Source: Clostridia bacterium
Lineage (GTDB): Bacteria > Bacillota > Clostridia > Christensenellales > CAG-138
Direction: 5' to 3'
NCBI GenBank assembly: GCA_017524445.1
Contig: JAFXVP010000013.1
Span: 1-48,393, forward strand
DNA: 48,393 nt
This document shows, piece after piece, positions 33,687 to 42,469 of the stretch; positions within the stretch are counted from its first letter, which is position 1; each line of letters begins with the position of its first letter. A program made the position numbers and the translations under genes. The notes under the pieces are model-generated. The model ran no database searches and was not told the DNA's origin. It worked only from the letters and a program-made list of their open reading frames with translations.

Positions 33687-34880
33687 ATGAAAATCTCGCA
33701 GAAAGCGCTGGAATGCAACCTTTCCCCGATGCGTAAATTCCATCCCTACGCGGTGGAAGCGGCAAACAAGGGCAAGACGATCTATCATCTGAACATCGGT
33801 CAGCCCGACATCGAGACGCCGCCCGCCTATTATGAAGCGATCCGCAATTTCAGTAACCCCGTTCTGGAGTACGCCGCTTCCCCGGGCATGCCGGTTCTTA
33901 TCAAGGCGGTGCAGAAGTACTATGAAAAGCTCGGCATTCACTATGAGGAAAGCGACATCCTGATCACCACCGGCGGCAGCGAAGCGCTGCAGATGCTGAT
34001 GCTTTCCATTCTCGATCCCGGCAGCGAGGTCATCATTCCCGAGCCGTTCTATCCGAACTACAACACGTTCGTCCGCTCGGCAGGCGGCCGCATCCGTCCG
34101 ATCACCACCTCGCCCGAGGGCGGTTATCGCTACGCGTTCCGCGACAAGCTCGAAGCCGCGTACAACGAGAACACCCGCGCGATCATGTTCACGAACCCCG
34201 GCAACCCGACCGGCGTGGTTCTGAGCCCCGAAGAGCTCCGCACGATCGCGGACTTTGCAAAGGCGCACGACCTCTTTGTCATCGGCGACGAGGTCTACCG
34301 CGAGTTTGTCTACGGCGGCGAAAAGCTCGCCACCATCGGTCAGTTCCCGGAATTAGCCGAAAACGCGGTCGTCATCGACTCCGTTTCCAAGCGCTTCTCC
34401 GCCTGCGGCGCGCGCATCGGCGCGATCATCACCCGCAACAAGGCGCTGCAGCAGAACCTTTTGAAGTTCTGTCAGGCGCGTCTGTCCGTCGCGACGCTCG
34501 ATCAGATCGCGTCCGCGGCGCTCTATGACGTCGGTCCCGAATACTTCGAGGCGGTCCGCAGGGAGTACAAGCTCCGCCGCGACACCTGCTATCAGAAGCT
34601 ACTCGAGATCCCCGGCGTGGTCGTCAAGGACCCGGAAGGCGCGTTCTACATGATGGCGGCGCTGCCCGTGGACAACGCGGACACGTTCCAGAAGTGGCTT
34701 CTGACCGACTTCGACGACAACGGCGACACGGTCATGTTCGCGCCCGGCGAGGGCTTCTACGCAACGCCCGGCAAAGGGCTGAACGAGATCCGCATCGCGT
34801 ACGTTCTGAAGCAGGACAAGCTCGAACGCGCAATGGATCTTCTGGCGCTGGGCATCAAGGCGTACAACGCCTGCCACTAA
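33687..34880 (+). CDS. PLP-dependent aminotransferase, class I/II (aspartate/aromatic type)
   Basis: The 397-residue cytoplasmic enzyme has LNIGQPDIETPPAYYEAI near the N-terminus, TTGGSEALQMLMLSILDPG (phosphate-cup region), MFTNPGNPTGVVLS, VIGDEVYREFVY and the PLP lysine in DSVSKRFSACGARIG (about Lys235). The C-terminus has the conserved Arg in NEIRIAYV. It fits fold-type I aspartate or aromatic aminotransferases; the amino acid preference cannot be read from sequence. The ATG at 33687 follows GGAGG by six bases. Confidence 0.9.
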   Translation: MKISQKALECNLSPMRKFHPYAVEAANKGKTIYHLNIGQPDIETPPAYYEAIRNFSNPVLEYAASPGMPVLIKAVQKYYEKLGIHYEESDILITTGGSEALQMLMLSILDPGSEVIIPEPFYPNYNTFVRSAGGRIRPITTSPEGGYRYAFRDKLEAAYNENTRAIMFTNPGNPTGVVLSPEELRTIADFAKAHDLFVIGDEVYREFVYGGEKLATIGQFPELAENAVVIDSVSKRFSACGARIGAIITRNKALQQNLLKFCQARLSVATLDQIASAALYDVGPEYFEAVRREYKLRRDTCYQKLLEIPGVVVKDPEGAFYMMAALPVDNADTFQKWLLTDFDDNGDTVMFAPGEGFYATPGKGLNEIRIAYVLKQDKLERAMDLLALGIKAYNACH

Positions 34881-34944
34881 CAAGCGGCTGTCGTTAACGG
34901 CGCCGGACCATTTGCGGCGATGATAATCAAATTCACCTTGTATG

Positions 34945-34970
34945 AAAAAAGGGCTTACCGCCCTTTTTTT
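34945..34970. terminator. Terminator after the aminotransferase gene
   Basis: AAAAAAGGGC and GCCCTTTTTT form a 10-bp stem with a 5-base loop and a T run. Confidence 0.85.
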
Positions 34971-35081
34971 GATTTGTTCGCCGCAAATTAGCCGTCGTTT
35001 TCACCGCTTCGCATACCTTAGTATAGCCTCGCGGCGAAAACGCGACTTCCGACACCATTCTCAACAGCCTTTTCCGGCACG

Positions 35082-35109
35082 AAAGGCGGTCGTTCGACCG
35101 CCTTTTTGT
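35082..35109. terminator. Second terminator-like hairpin
   Basis: AAAGGCGGTCG and CGACCGCCTTT form an 11-bp stem with a TT turn, followed by TTG. No gene is visible between it and the previous terminator (34971-35081), so it may end a small transcript or simply be a repeat. Confidence 0.6.
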
Positions 35110-35124
35110 ATTATTCACAACGGG

Positions 35125-35275
35125 ACCTCATCCGTCTGCTTCGCAGACACCTTCCCCATGCTGTCCGCAGGGGAAGGCATTTGGATCGCGTACACGAAGG
35201 CTTCCCCCCTTGGTGGGGAAGCTCCGCGTAGCGGTGATGAGGAGGTGTTCATCCGTCCGTATTCCCGATCGTGAC
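35125..35275. repeat. CCTCATCC/CTTCCCC element, upstream copy of a direct duplication
   Basis: The element has a GTCTGC-TTC-GCAGAC hairpin, CTTCCCC...GGGGAAG palindromes and GGTGATGAGG. From about 35148 to 35273 it is almost identical to 36127-36252, including a stretch that encodes the C-terminus of the lipoprotein gene at the second place. The rest of the gap to 35437 holds a GGGGACTGTCCCC phrase and a half copy of the GAACAACCATG element, and no gene. Confidence 0.8.
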
Positions 35276-35437
35276 ATGGGGACTGTCCCCTTGTTTTACA
35301 TCACGTTCTCAAAAGTTGTCAAGAGAACAACCATGCTCCGGCGAGCGGACACATATACACCATGTGGACGAAATATCGAATTCATCCCACGCTAACCGTC
35401 CCTTTGACACTCATGACACAGTCCCCTTGTCACCGTC

Positions 35438-35956
35438 TTAACCATTCTGTATCATTACATGATAATTACCTTGGCTATCACGCACAAATAGCCAATCGAT
35501 AAACCCTGTCATTGCCCCATTTTTCCCTGTCGCAAACATATCATATCCAACAATGAACTCCATTGGTTCTTCTTGCACCCAATTAAGATCCTGTGGAAAG
35601 CGACACAAAACAGGATAATCATCAAATCCATACACATAAGGAGCATCGACCTCATATATAGTTTCCTTTTGAAATATCAACGGATGATATACATCTACAA
35701 GTTTTCTTTGAAACGTTTGAAACACATTGTCATATTCATTCGCATCGAATACCAAGTCGATTGCGCAAAAACCGTTTTGGGAATTATAATGGTATCGATT
35801 CACCTTTGTATTATCAGGCAGATCGAATCCCATAATTTCCTTAAACTTCTGTTTCGCTTCCATATCTGTTTTCATTTTCGGATAAATAATGAAAAACCCG
35901 GTTACCAGCACAAGAAGCATGATTGCAGCGATTATCAGAATCCATTTTCGTTTCAT
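35438..35956 (-). CDS. Small low-GC membrane-anchored hypothetical protein
   Basis: The 172-residue protein has one N-terminal membrane helix (about residues 5-25) and a soluble extracytoplasmic domain with many Tyr, Phe and Asp residues. A strong AAGGAGG site supports the start. Base composition is clearly lower in GC than its neighbours and codons are AT-biased, which points to recent transfer. It is enclosed by two nearly identical repeat segments (35148-35273 and 36127-36252). No family was recognised. Confidence 0.7.
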   Translation of the reverse strand: MKRKWILIIAAIMLLVLVTGFFIIYPKMKTDMEAKQKFKEIMGFDLPDNTKVNRYHYNSQNGFCAIDLVFDANEYDNVFQTFQRKLVDVYHPLIFQKETIYEVDAPYVYGFDDYPVLCRFPQDLNWVQEEPMEFIVGYDMFATGKNGAMTGFIDWLFVRDSQGNYHVMIQNG

Positions 35957-36039
35957 ATTACTTACCTCCTTACTTTGTCTCCGGCGTACCGTTCCAGGTA
36001 GTAATAAGCGAGTTATTTATTTTTTCTTTTCACAATGGG

Positions 36040-36252
36040 ACCTCATCCACCGCAAGCGGTCCGGATCACATTCCGCTTCGCTTCATTACATAGGTGCCGT
36101 CGCGCGTCAGGTCGCGCGTCGCCATCTCTTCCCCATGCTGTCCGCAGGGGAAGGCATTTGGATCGCGTACACGAAGGCTTCCCCCCTTGGTGGGGAAGCT
36201 CCGCGTAGCGGTGATGAGGGGGTGTTCATCCGTCCGTATTCCCGATCGTGAC
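36040..36252. repeat. CCTCATCC/CTTCCCC element, downstream copy of the duplication
   Basis: It opens like the copy at 35125 but has an 80-base insert of other repeat words before the shared part. The end of the shared part overlaps the last codons of the lipoprotein gene that stops at 36226. Confidence 0.75.
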
Positions 36253-37554
36253 GCGCATTTCGTTGCTTCTTTCATCGTAATACGCACGTTCCGGTATGCC
36301 GAGTATCTGAAACGCGTTTTCGACATATGCTGTACAGACCCAAAGCTCGTCACCGGACCGCTGCCGCTTGAAATCGCTGCCCGTGTCTCCCGGGGCAAGC
36401 GTAAAATAGTTATACCACGGTTTGTCCGGATTGATGAGCGTATGTGCATTGAGATCAAGAACAAGCCAAAGCGAACCGTCCCTTCTGATCTCGACCGTAT
36501 CGCCGTTCACTTCCGTTTCACAGCCGATGCCGCGGAACAGCGCGGTGACCGGGATCATCAGATGTATCTCGCCCTTTGCGTATTCCCGGAAGACCGAATC
36601 GACCGGCACTTCCTGCCCGTTCACGATCAAGCGGTAGCTCACCCGTGTCGCCTCGATGGTACTGCCGTCCGCAAGCGTCAGCGTCATGGCGTCCGTGTCC
36701 GTATTCAGCTCCGCCGTCCTGACGATCGTCTGATCGGAGAAGGTGAGCAAAACGATATTGCGGCTTGTCATGTTCCATGCATAGTGCGCGCGGATATCCG
36801 CGTCTCCGAACCTTTCAAGGATGCGCGCCGTGCCGTCGTCGAACAGTTCCAGATACAGGAACGGAACATCGTCCGTCTCCCAGACGCCGGTTTCCGGTCC
36901 AAGCGCATAGCTTGAATCGTGATAGTACGGTGCTTTCTTCCAGCAGATCGTATAGACGCCCCACGCGCTGTCTTCGTACACCGGTTCCAGCGTTGAGCCG
37001 CCTTTTTCGTACATCATCTTTACGATCCGCTGACCGTCTTCCGCAAAAACGAGTTCTGTCGAATAATACCCGCTGTCGTTCGTCCATTGCAGAGAGACAT
37101 GAAAGATCGAATCATCCCACCAAAGGTTATAATCCCCGCTGTCCGGAAGATCCAGAAACGCATGAATCGCATCCGTCATCGACGCATACGGATGATCCAA
37201 ATCCGCAAAGCCGTTATCCTTGACCGGATATACGACGCCGTTATCGATCTCGCCGTGCTCCGGCGATTTCATATCCTCCGCCACCGCCAAAAGCAGCGTG
37301 CGGTTTTCCTCATAAAAGCGCATCATTGCACCAACTGCCGCATTCTCGTCCGCAAAGGTCGCACTCGCATACGGCAGCGGTTCGCCCGGCTCCGGTTCTG
37401 CCCCGCCCGGCTCGGGGGGCTCGATGGGTTCTGTCGCTTTTGCTGCCGCCGCGGGCGTCTGTTCGCTTTGCGCATCCGGCGCATCGGCGCCTTTCGCGCA
37501 CGCGGAAAGCAGGAGCATTGCCGTCAGTAAAAGGATGATCCGTTTCTTTTTCAT
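36226..37554 (-). CDS. Lipoprotein with C-terminal copper amine oxidase-like (stalk) domain
   Basis: The 442-residue protein has a lipoprotein signal (LLSAC, Cys19) and a Pro/Glu linker containing EPPEPGGAEPEP. A central domain with no clear family follows, then a C-terminal region with LIVNGQEVPVDSVFREYAKG, IHLMIPVTALFRGIGCETEVNGDTVEI, which is like the amine oxidase N-terminal stalk repeat used by surface proteins. The ATG overlaps the stop of the upstream probable anti-sigma gene (ATGA). The last codons lie in a segment duplicated at 35148-35273, so the original C-terminus may have been replaced. Confidence 0.7.
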   Translation of the reverse strand: MKKKRIILLLTAMLLLSACAKGADAPDAQSEQTPAAAAKATEPIEPPEPGGAEPEPGEPLPYASATFADENAAVGAMMRFYEENRTLLLAVAEDMKSPEHGEIDNGVVYPVKDNGFADLDHPYASMTDAIHAFLDLPDSGDYNLWWDDSIFHVSLQWTNDSGYYSTELVFAEDGQRIVKMMYEKGGSTLEPVYEDSAWGVYTICWKKAPYYHDSSYALGPETGVWETDDVPFLYLELFDDGTARILERFGDADIRAHYAWNMTSRNIVLLTFSDQTIVRTAELNTDTDAMTLTLADGSTIEATRVSYRLIVNGQEVPVDSVFREYAKGEIHLMIPVTALFRGIGCETEVNGDTVEIRRDGSLWLVLDLNAHTLINPDKPWYNYFTLAPGDTGSDFKRQRSGDELWVCTAYVENAFQILGIPERAYYDERSNEMRVTIGNTDG

Positions 37555-39332
37555 GCGTTCCACCGCTCCGATCCTTCCACCTTGATCGTTTTGGCAATGG
37601 AGAAGAACAGCTCCTCCAGTTCGGATGCGTCCGCTTCCCGGCAAAGGAATTGCACCAGATAAAATGCTTTTTCTCCCTTGAACGCAAAATTCCATCCGCA
37701 CATTCCGTCCCGTTGATAGCGATAGAAGACCAATCCGTCCTTTTCCTCGGGCTTCGCATCGGTCTTGTTGTTTTTGATAACGCCCGCGATATATTCCACG
37801 ACCGTCTCATTCTCCCATCCCTTTTTCAGCGTGAACGGTTCGATCTTGAGCATAACCGCGCCGAAATACGCCGTGTAGTATCCGTCAAAGCCCATCTCGC
37901 TCTTCTGTTCGGAAAACTGTTCGGTCAGCGTGATCTGATACCCGTCTCCGGCAAATACCTTGCTTTTCCCGTACTTGCCGTTCAGAATGCCCGTTTCGCT
38001 CGGCGCAAAATCTCCGTTTATCGCAAGAAATTGCTTCACAATGCTGTCAAAGTCCGCCGTGCCTGCTTTTGTCAGGGAGGAAGCGGCAAGAAACATGGTA
38101 TTCGTGCCGATGGTGTTCAGCTTTGCGATGCAGATATAGGAATCATAATTCCTGTTATAATAATGCACGCTCACGATGCCCGGCGCGATCTCGACGGATT
38201 CCGCCGTATCGAAGTCCTCCGGCTTGTCGTCCCACCCGTCCGCTGCAAGATACCAAGTCAGAAGATCCTGCCCGTTCAGCATGCTATCCGCGACTAGATA
38301 ATAGTCCATATCCGTAAGCCCGACCGTTTGCAGCGCGACCATGTCGAGCTTCAAAAGCGCTTCTTCCGTTGCGGAAAGCTTTTGATCCGTAACCGCCTGA
38401 ACCTCGAACGTTTCCGGGAACAGGCAGGTATACCCCTGCCACGTCTGCGTTTTCAGTTGAAGCTTCGAATGCTCCTCAGCTTCCTCTGTACTCGTATCCC
38501 GTTCCCACAGCAGCGTCAATCCCTCTTCCGTCAGGGACAACTGATCCCCCTTGATCGTGAAGATCATTGTCTCGCCGCTGACGATCAGTTTATCACCGTC
38601 AATGACGTAGGTGAATGCCTGCGCCGTTTTTTCTCCCTGTATGTCCCAATATGTAAGCCCGTTGCCGTCTGAAAGGAATGTATAAGTGGCTTCATACTTT
38701 CCTGCCGCGATCAAGGCGTTGATGATCGCGATCTGACCGGACAGCGAATTGTCCTCGCTCTCCATCGCTTTCAGCTTCCACGTGCCGATCAGCGCGTCCT
38801 CGGGCTCCGGCTCGGGTTCCGGTTCGGGCTCCGGTTCCGTCGGCTCAGTCGGCTCGGTCGGCGATTCCGGTTCCGTCGGCTCGATGGGTTCCGGTTCTGC
38901 CCCGCCCGGCTCGGGGGGCTGGAACTCGGGCTCCGGCTCGGTTGGCTCCTGCGGCTCCGGCTCGGTTGGCTCATATGGCTGATCTGCGGGCATGACCGGC
39001 TGCTCTATGGGCATGGCCTCCGGGGCCATTCCTTTAAAAAGACCGCCCGTGCCGACGAGCAGCGCGACGACAAGGACCACGGCTGCCGCGGATACCGCGG
39101 TGAGACCGTACGCAAGCCAGCGGTGCGCGCGCTTCACCGGCTGCGGATACTTTTGCGTCGCTTTGGTGATCGTCTTTTTCGGTTCCTTTTGCGTTCCGTT
39201 CAGCGCGACGTCAAAGCGCGCCTGTGCCTCCTCGGGGATGGGCTCGGCGTCCGAAGTCAGCGCGCTGCCCTGCTCCTCGGCTTCCTGTATGATCGCTTCT
39301 TTGAGAAGCTTTTCAAAATCCTTATTCCGCAT
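37551..39332 (-). CDS. Probable anti-sigma/effector membrane protein
   Basis: The 593-residue protein has a cytoplasmic N-terminus of about 70 residues, one membrane helix (about 72-95), a long Pro/Glu/Thr linker (about 110-185) and an extracytoplasmic part. That part starts with a lipocalin-like segment (ALIGTWKLKAMES...YTFLSDGNGLTYWDI) and continues for about 300 residues without a clear family. Its start lies inside the end of the ECF sigma gene, with GGGAGG upstream, which is the usual place of an anti-sigma factor. The N-terminus has no obvious zinc-binding ZAS motif, so the anti-sigma role is inference from position and topology. Confidence 0.65.
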   Translation of the reverse strand: MRNKDFEKLLKEAIIQEAEEQGSALTSDAEPIPEEAQARFDVALNGTQKEPKKTITKATQKYPQPVKRAHRWLAYGLTAVSAAAVVLVVALLVGTGGLFKGMAPEAMPIEQPVMPADQPYEPTEPEPQEPTEPEPEFQPPEPGGAEPEPIEPTEPESPTEPTEPTEPEPEPEPEPEPEDALIGTWKLKAMESEDNSLSGQIAIINALIAAGKYEATYTFLSDGNGLTYWDIQGEKTAQAFTYVIDGDKLIVSGETMIFTIKGDQLSLTEEGLTLLWERDTSTEEAEEHSKLQLKTQTWQGYTCLFPETFEVQAVTDQKLSATEEALLKLDMVALQTVGLTDMDYYLVADSMLNGQDLLTWYLAADGWDDKPEDFDTAESVEIAPGIVSVHYYNRNYDSYICIAKLNTIGTNTMFLAASSLTKAGTADFDSIVKQFLAINGDFAPSETGILNGKYGKSKVFAGDGYQITLTEQFSEQKSEMGFDGYYTAYFGAVMLKIEPFTLKKGWENETVVEYIAGVIKNNKTDAKPEEKDGLVFYRYQRDGMCGWNFAFKGEKAFYLVQFLCREADASELEELFFSIAKTIKVEGSERWNA

Positions 39333-39864
39333 AGCCGTCCTCCCTGCAAAGCGCAAGCACCGCGCGCCGCGCGCGCATCAGGTACACGCGCACGGAGCTT
39401 CTTTTGACGCCGAGCGCCTTTGCGATCTCGCCGTCGCTCATGTCCAGCAGATACTTATACCGCAGTACGTCCTTTAAGCTTTCGGGCAGCTTCAAAAACG
39501 CCGCCTTGACCTCGGCGACGGTCAGGTTGCCGATCGCGCGTTCCTCGACCGAAGCGGTTTCGTCCGGCACGTCGAGCGCGTCCGTCGGCGTTGCCTGCGT
39601 GCCGTCCTTTCTCAGCCGGTTCAGCGCGTTCCGCTTTGCCGCGGTCATGAGATAAACCGCGCGGGCGTGCTCGGGCAGGGCTTTCAGCGTGTCGATCTTT
39701 TTGATGCAGCGCACGAACGCGTCCTGCACGGCGTCCTCCGCGGCGCTCTGCTCGCGCACGATCGCAAGCGCCGCGCGCTTCATGCGGTGATAGTTCGACG
39801 CGAACAGATCGGAAAGTAAAGCGCGGTCCGCTTCGCTGTCCAGAATCAGCAGCAGTAAAATCAT
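39322..39864 (-). CDS. ECF-type RNA polymerase sigma factor
   Basis: The 180-residue protein has sigma region 2 (LFASNYHRMKRAALAIVREQ, AAEDAVQDAFVRCIKKI, RAVYLMTAAKRNALNRLRKD) and region 4 (FLKLPESLKDVLRYKYLLDM, SDGEIAKALGVKRSSVRVYL). It lacks regions 1 and 3, as ECF factors do. GGGGGA lies upstream of the ATG. It heads a three-gene overlapping operon with the probable anti-sigma protein and a lipoprotein. The upstream sequence has an ECF-like promoter, so it may drive its own transcription. Confidence 0.92.
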   Translation of the reverse strand: MILLLLILDSEADRALLSDLFASNYHRMKRAALAIVREQSAAEDAVQDAFVRCIKKIDTLKALPEHARAVYLMTAAKRNALNRLRKDGTQATPTDALDVPDETASVEERAIGNLTVAEVKAAFLKLPESLKDVLRYKYLLDMSDGEIAKALGVKRSSVRVYLMRARRAVLALCREDGYAE

Positions 39865-39901
39865 CGATTAAATGTCCCCCTTTGACCTCTTTGTCTCTAT
39901 A

Positions 39902-39930
39902 TAGACAATCCGGCGGGCAGATTTGTTACA
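39902..39930 (-). promoter_or_regulatory. Candidate ECF autopromoter
   Basis: On the minus strand TGTAAC and TGTCTA are separated by 17 bases. The AAC -35 core and GTC -10 core fit the SigW-like pattern of ECF promoters. Confidence 0.5.
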
Positions 39931-39999
39931 TCGGTTTTGGAAAAAATTTTGCGGATCATAAGGCACGACCCGAAAAGATGCCTGCGTTTCAAGCGACTA

Positions 40000-40184
40000 C
40001 CCCTCAGTCTCCTTCGGAGCCAGCTCCCCTGACAAGGGGAGCTCAGGATCGTGTCGGTGGAGCGACAATCCCCCTATGAACCGAGCAAACACCTCATCAC
40101 CGCTCCGCGGAGCTTCTCCTCAAGGAGAAGCCTTTTTTTCTTGCCTTCCCCTTGATGGGGAAGGTGCCGTAAGGCGGATGAGGT
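40000..40184. repeat. CCTCATC/CTTCCCC palindromic elements
   Basis: AGCTCCCCT-GACA-AGGGGAGCT, TTCTCC-TCAA-GGAGAA, CTTCCCC-TTGAT-GGGGAAG and several CCTCATC or GGATGAGG words are arranged in inverted order. The gap 39865-40304 otherwise contains the ECF promoter and a hairpin array and no gene. Confidence 0.75.
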
Positions 40185-40223
40185 GGTACGCAGAAAAGCG
40201 CAAGCTTTTCGCGGATTCATGCA

Positions 40224-40300
40224 TTGACGGCGAGGCCGTCATGAATTGCCCTGCGGGCATGAATTGTCCTTGCGGACATGAATTGCGCTTCGCGCATGAA
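40224..40300. repeat. Short hairpin array with ATGAATT spacer (four units)
   Basis: GACGGC-GAG-GCCGTC, GCCC-TGC-GGGC, GTCC-TTGC-GGAC and GCGC-TTC-GCGC follow each other, each separated by exactly ATGAATT. The array ends five bases before the MATE stop codon. Confidence 0.85.
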
Positions 40301-40304
40301 ACTA

Positions 40305-41666
40305 TCACTCCTCCGCGTCCGGGGCGGAGAGGCGCTTGCGGAAAAAGTGGATCAAAAACGGGATCGAAACGAGACAGGTCAATAGGTCCGCCGCCGCCTG
40401 CGTCGCCGTGATGCCCTCGAGCCCGAAGAAATACGGCAGTACGAACACGAGCGGCACGAAGAAGATGCCCTGCCGGCAGGAGGCAAGGATCGTCGCGCCG
40501 ACCGCGAAGCCGAGCGACTGATAGAGCTGGTTGACATAGGTGGAAAAGCCGAGGATCGGGATCGTGAAGCAGAGGAACCAAAGCATCGTGCTTCCGATGC
40601 GCACGACCTCCGGGTCGTCCCTGAACCACGCCATGAGCGGCGCGCGGAGGAAGAAGATCGCCGCGGCGATGCAAAGCCCGATGAGGGTCATGGAGACCGT
40701 CGCGTACCAGAAGACCTTTTTCACGCGCGAATAGCGCTTCGCGCCGAAGCAGTATCCCGCGATCGGCTGAAAGCCCTGCCCGACGCCGAGCACGATGTGC
40801 CGCACGAACATATAGAGCTTGTTCGCAATCGAGATCGCCGCGACCGCCGCCGCGCCGAACGGCGCCGCCTGGATGTTGAGGAGCGCCGAGGACAGGCTTG
40901 CCATGCCCTGCCTGAAAAGCGTCGGCACGCCCATGCGCACGATGCGCAGGTACACGGACGCCTTTTTCCCGATATATTTCGGACGGAGCTTGACGATGCT
41001 GCGGTCGCGGAAGAAGATGACCGCCATGATGACAAAGCTTGTGATCTGACTTAGCATCGTCGCAAGCGCCGCGCCCGCGATGCCCATTTTGAATGTAAAG
41101 ATCAGAAGCGGGTCGATGAACAGATTCAGCACGCCGCCCGTGGTCATGGCGATCATCGAGTACGTCGCCTGCCCCTCCGAGCGCAGGATATTGTTCAGCA
41201 CGAACGCCGACGTCATAAACGGCGCGGCGATCAGAATGAAGCACGCATAGTCCACGGCGTACGGAACGACCTCGTCCCGCGCGCCGATCAAGGATACCAG
41301 CGGACGCAGAAAGAGAAGACCGAGCACGCCGATCAACGCACCCGCGATCACGCTCATCAAAGCCGCGGAGGTGCCGACCTCGCTTGCGTCGTCCACGCGC
41401 TTCTGCCCGAGCATCGGCGAGATCAAACTCGTTGCACCCATGCCGATGCTGCCGCCGGTCGCCTGAATGATCGCCATCAGCGAAAAGACAACGCCGACTG
41501 CCGCGGACGCCGCCGTGTCGATCTTTGCGACAAAGTACGTGTCCGCGGTATTGTAAATGACGGTGATGAGCTGGATCAGCACCGTCGGCGCCGCTTTTTT
41601 GAACAGCAGCCGCCCGATCGGCTCGGTCAGCATCTCAAACCGCTGCTGCTCGCTGCTTACCTGCAT
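40305..41666 (-). CDS. MATE family multidrug/sodium-coupled exporter
   Basis: The 453-residue protein has about 12 membrane segments and MATE family features: PIGRLLFKKAAPTVLIQLITVIYNTADTYFVAKI at the start, GGSIGMGATSLISPMLGQKR, and in the second half GVGQGFQPIAGYCFGAKRYSRVKKVFW. It likely exports drugs or toxic metabolites by Na+ or H+ antiport. GGAGGGGG precedes the ATG. It lies 16 bases after a nitroreductase gene and is probably transcribed with it. Confidence 0.93.
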   Translation of the reverse strand: MQVSSEQQRFEMLTEPIGRLLFKKAAPTVLIQLITVIYNTADTYFVAKIDTAASAAVGVVFSLMAIIQATGGSIGMGATSLISPMLGQKRVDDASEVGTSAALMSVIAGALIGVLGLLFLRPLVSLIGARDEVVPYAVDYACFILIAAPFMTSAFVLNNILRSEGQATYSMIAMTTGGVLNLFIDPLLIFTFKMGIAGAALATMLSQITSFVIMAVIFFRDRSIVKLRPKYIGKKASVYLRIVRMGVPTLFRQGMASLSSALLNIQAAPFGAAAVAAISIANKLYMFVRHIVLGVGQGFQPIAGYCFGAKRYSRVKKVFWYATVSMTLIGLCIAAAIFFLRAPLMAWFRDDPEVVRIGSTMLWFLCFTIPILGFSTYVNQLYQSLGFAVGATILASCRQGIFFVPLVFVLPYFFGLEGITATQAAADLLTCLVSIPFLIHFFRKRLSAPDAEE

Positions 41667-41682
41667 GCCCCCTCCGAAATCC

Positions 41683-42348
41683 TTACCGTCCCGCTTCGAT
41701 CGGCTCCCCTGCGCCGATCTCGTAATGATACTGCACGATGCCGAGATCGATCTGCGTGTACGGACCGGACAGCGCCCTGACCGTTGCCTTGCCGTCCTTC
41801 CACGTAAAGCGGAAGCGCTGCTGATTGATCGCGGTAGGCGCTTTTAATGCCGCCTCCACGCCTTTTCGGAACGATTCCGGCGCGTCGCCTTCGATCTCCG
41901 TCACGTCTGCAAAGGACTTGCTCCTGTGCGGCTTGCCGGGCTTTTGGGCGTAGCCGATCGAGACGATCGCGGCAAGCGCTTCGCCGTCGTTCAGAAGCTT
42001 TTTGACGTTCTTTTTCTTATACGAGCCCGCGATCCAGCAGGTAGAAAGCCCGAGCGTTTCACTGAAAAGCACGAGCCGTTCGCCCCAGTAGCCCGCAAGG
42101 CGGAAGAGCTCGTCCGTATCCGGTCCCGCGAGCATCAGATAGTTGTCGGCGTTTTCAAAAGCGCCGTAGCTTGCCCAAAGCCCCTTGACCGCGTTCGGAT
42201 CGTTCAAAACGAGGCGGATAGAAAGCCCGCTTTCGGCATTGCACGCTTTGATCTCGTCCTCCAATGCGGCTAAAATCGCGCCGTCGATCGGGCGCTTGGT
42301 GTATTGGCGCACGGAATGCCGCGCGTCGATCGCTTCACGGATCGTCAT
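41683..42348 (-). CDS. Nitroreductase family protein
   Basis: The 221-residue protein has the FMN-binding start MTIREAIDARHSVRQYTKRPI, DNYLMLAGPDTDELF, GWIAGSY-like helix segment (TCWIAGSYKKKNVKKLL) and a C-terminal AINQQRFRFTWKDG. It matches the TM1586-type branch of flavin nitroreductases, which reduce nitro compounds or quinones with NAD(P)H. The ATG at 42348 is preferred because AGGGAG lies nine bases upstream; ATG 42357 is too close. It has its own promoter and is followed by the MATE gene. Confidence 0.85.
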   Translation of the reverse strand: MTIREAIDARHSVRQYTKRPIDGAILAALEDEIKACNAESGLSIRLVLNDPNAVKGLWASYGAFENADNYLMLAGPDTDELFRLAGYWGERLVLFSETLGLSTCWIAGSYKKKNVKKLLNDGEALAAIVSIGYAQKPGKPHRSKSFADVTEIEGDAPESFRKGVEAALKAPTAINQQRFRFTWKDGKATVRALSGPYTQIDLGIVQYHYEIGAGEPIEAGR

Positions 42349-42378
42349 GGATCTCATCTCCCTTGCTTTTCTGCTTCC

Positions 42379-42408
42379 ATTATAATATGCCGCGGCGCGC
42401 CTTGTCAA
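42379..42408 (-). promoter_or_regulatory. Promoter of the nitroreductase-MATE operon
   Basis: Minus strand TTGACA and TATAAT with an 18-base spacer, 31 bases upstream of the start codon; divergent from the HAD promoter. Confidence 0.8.
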
Positions 42409-42418
42409 ACGGCAGGCG

Positions 42419-42447
42419 TTGCAAAATGTGACGGTTTTCGGTATAAT
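42419..42447 (+). promoter_or_regulatory. Promoter of the HAD hydrolase gene
   Basis: TTGCAA and TATAAT with a 17-base spacer, 22 bases upstream of the start codon. Confidence 0.75.
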
Positions 42448-42469
42448 GAAGAAAAACCGGGAGGCAGGT

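Noticed and set aside
34933..35118. A 61-residue basic minus-strand frame between two terminator-like hairpins
   Set aside because: It runs through both hairpins and has no ribosome binding site or recognisable family.
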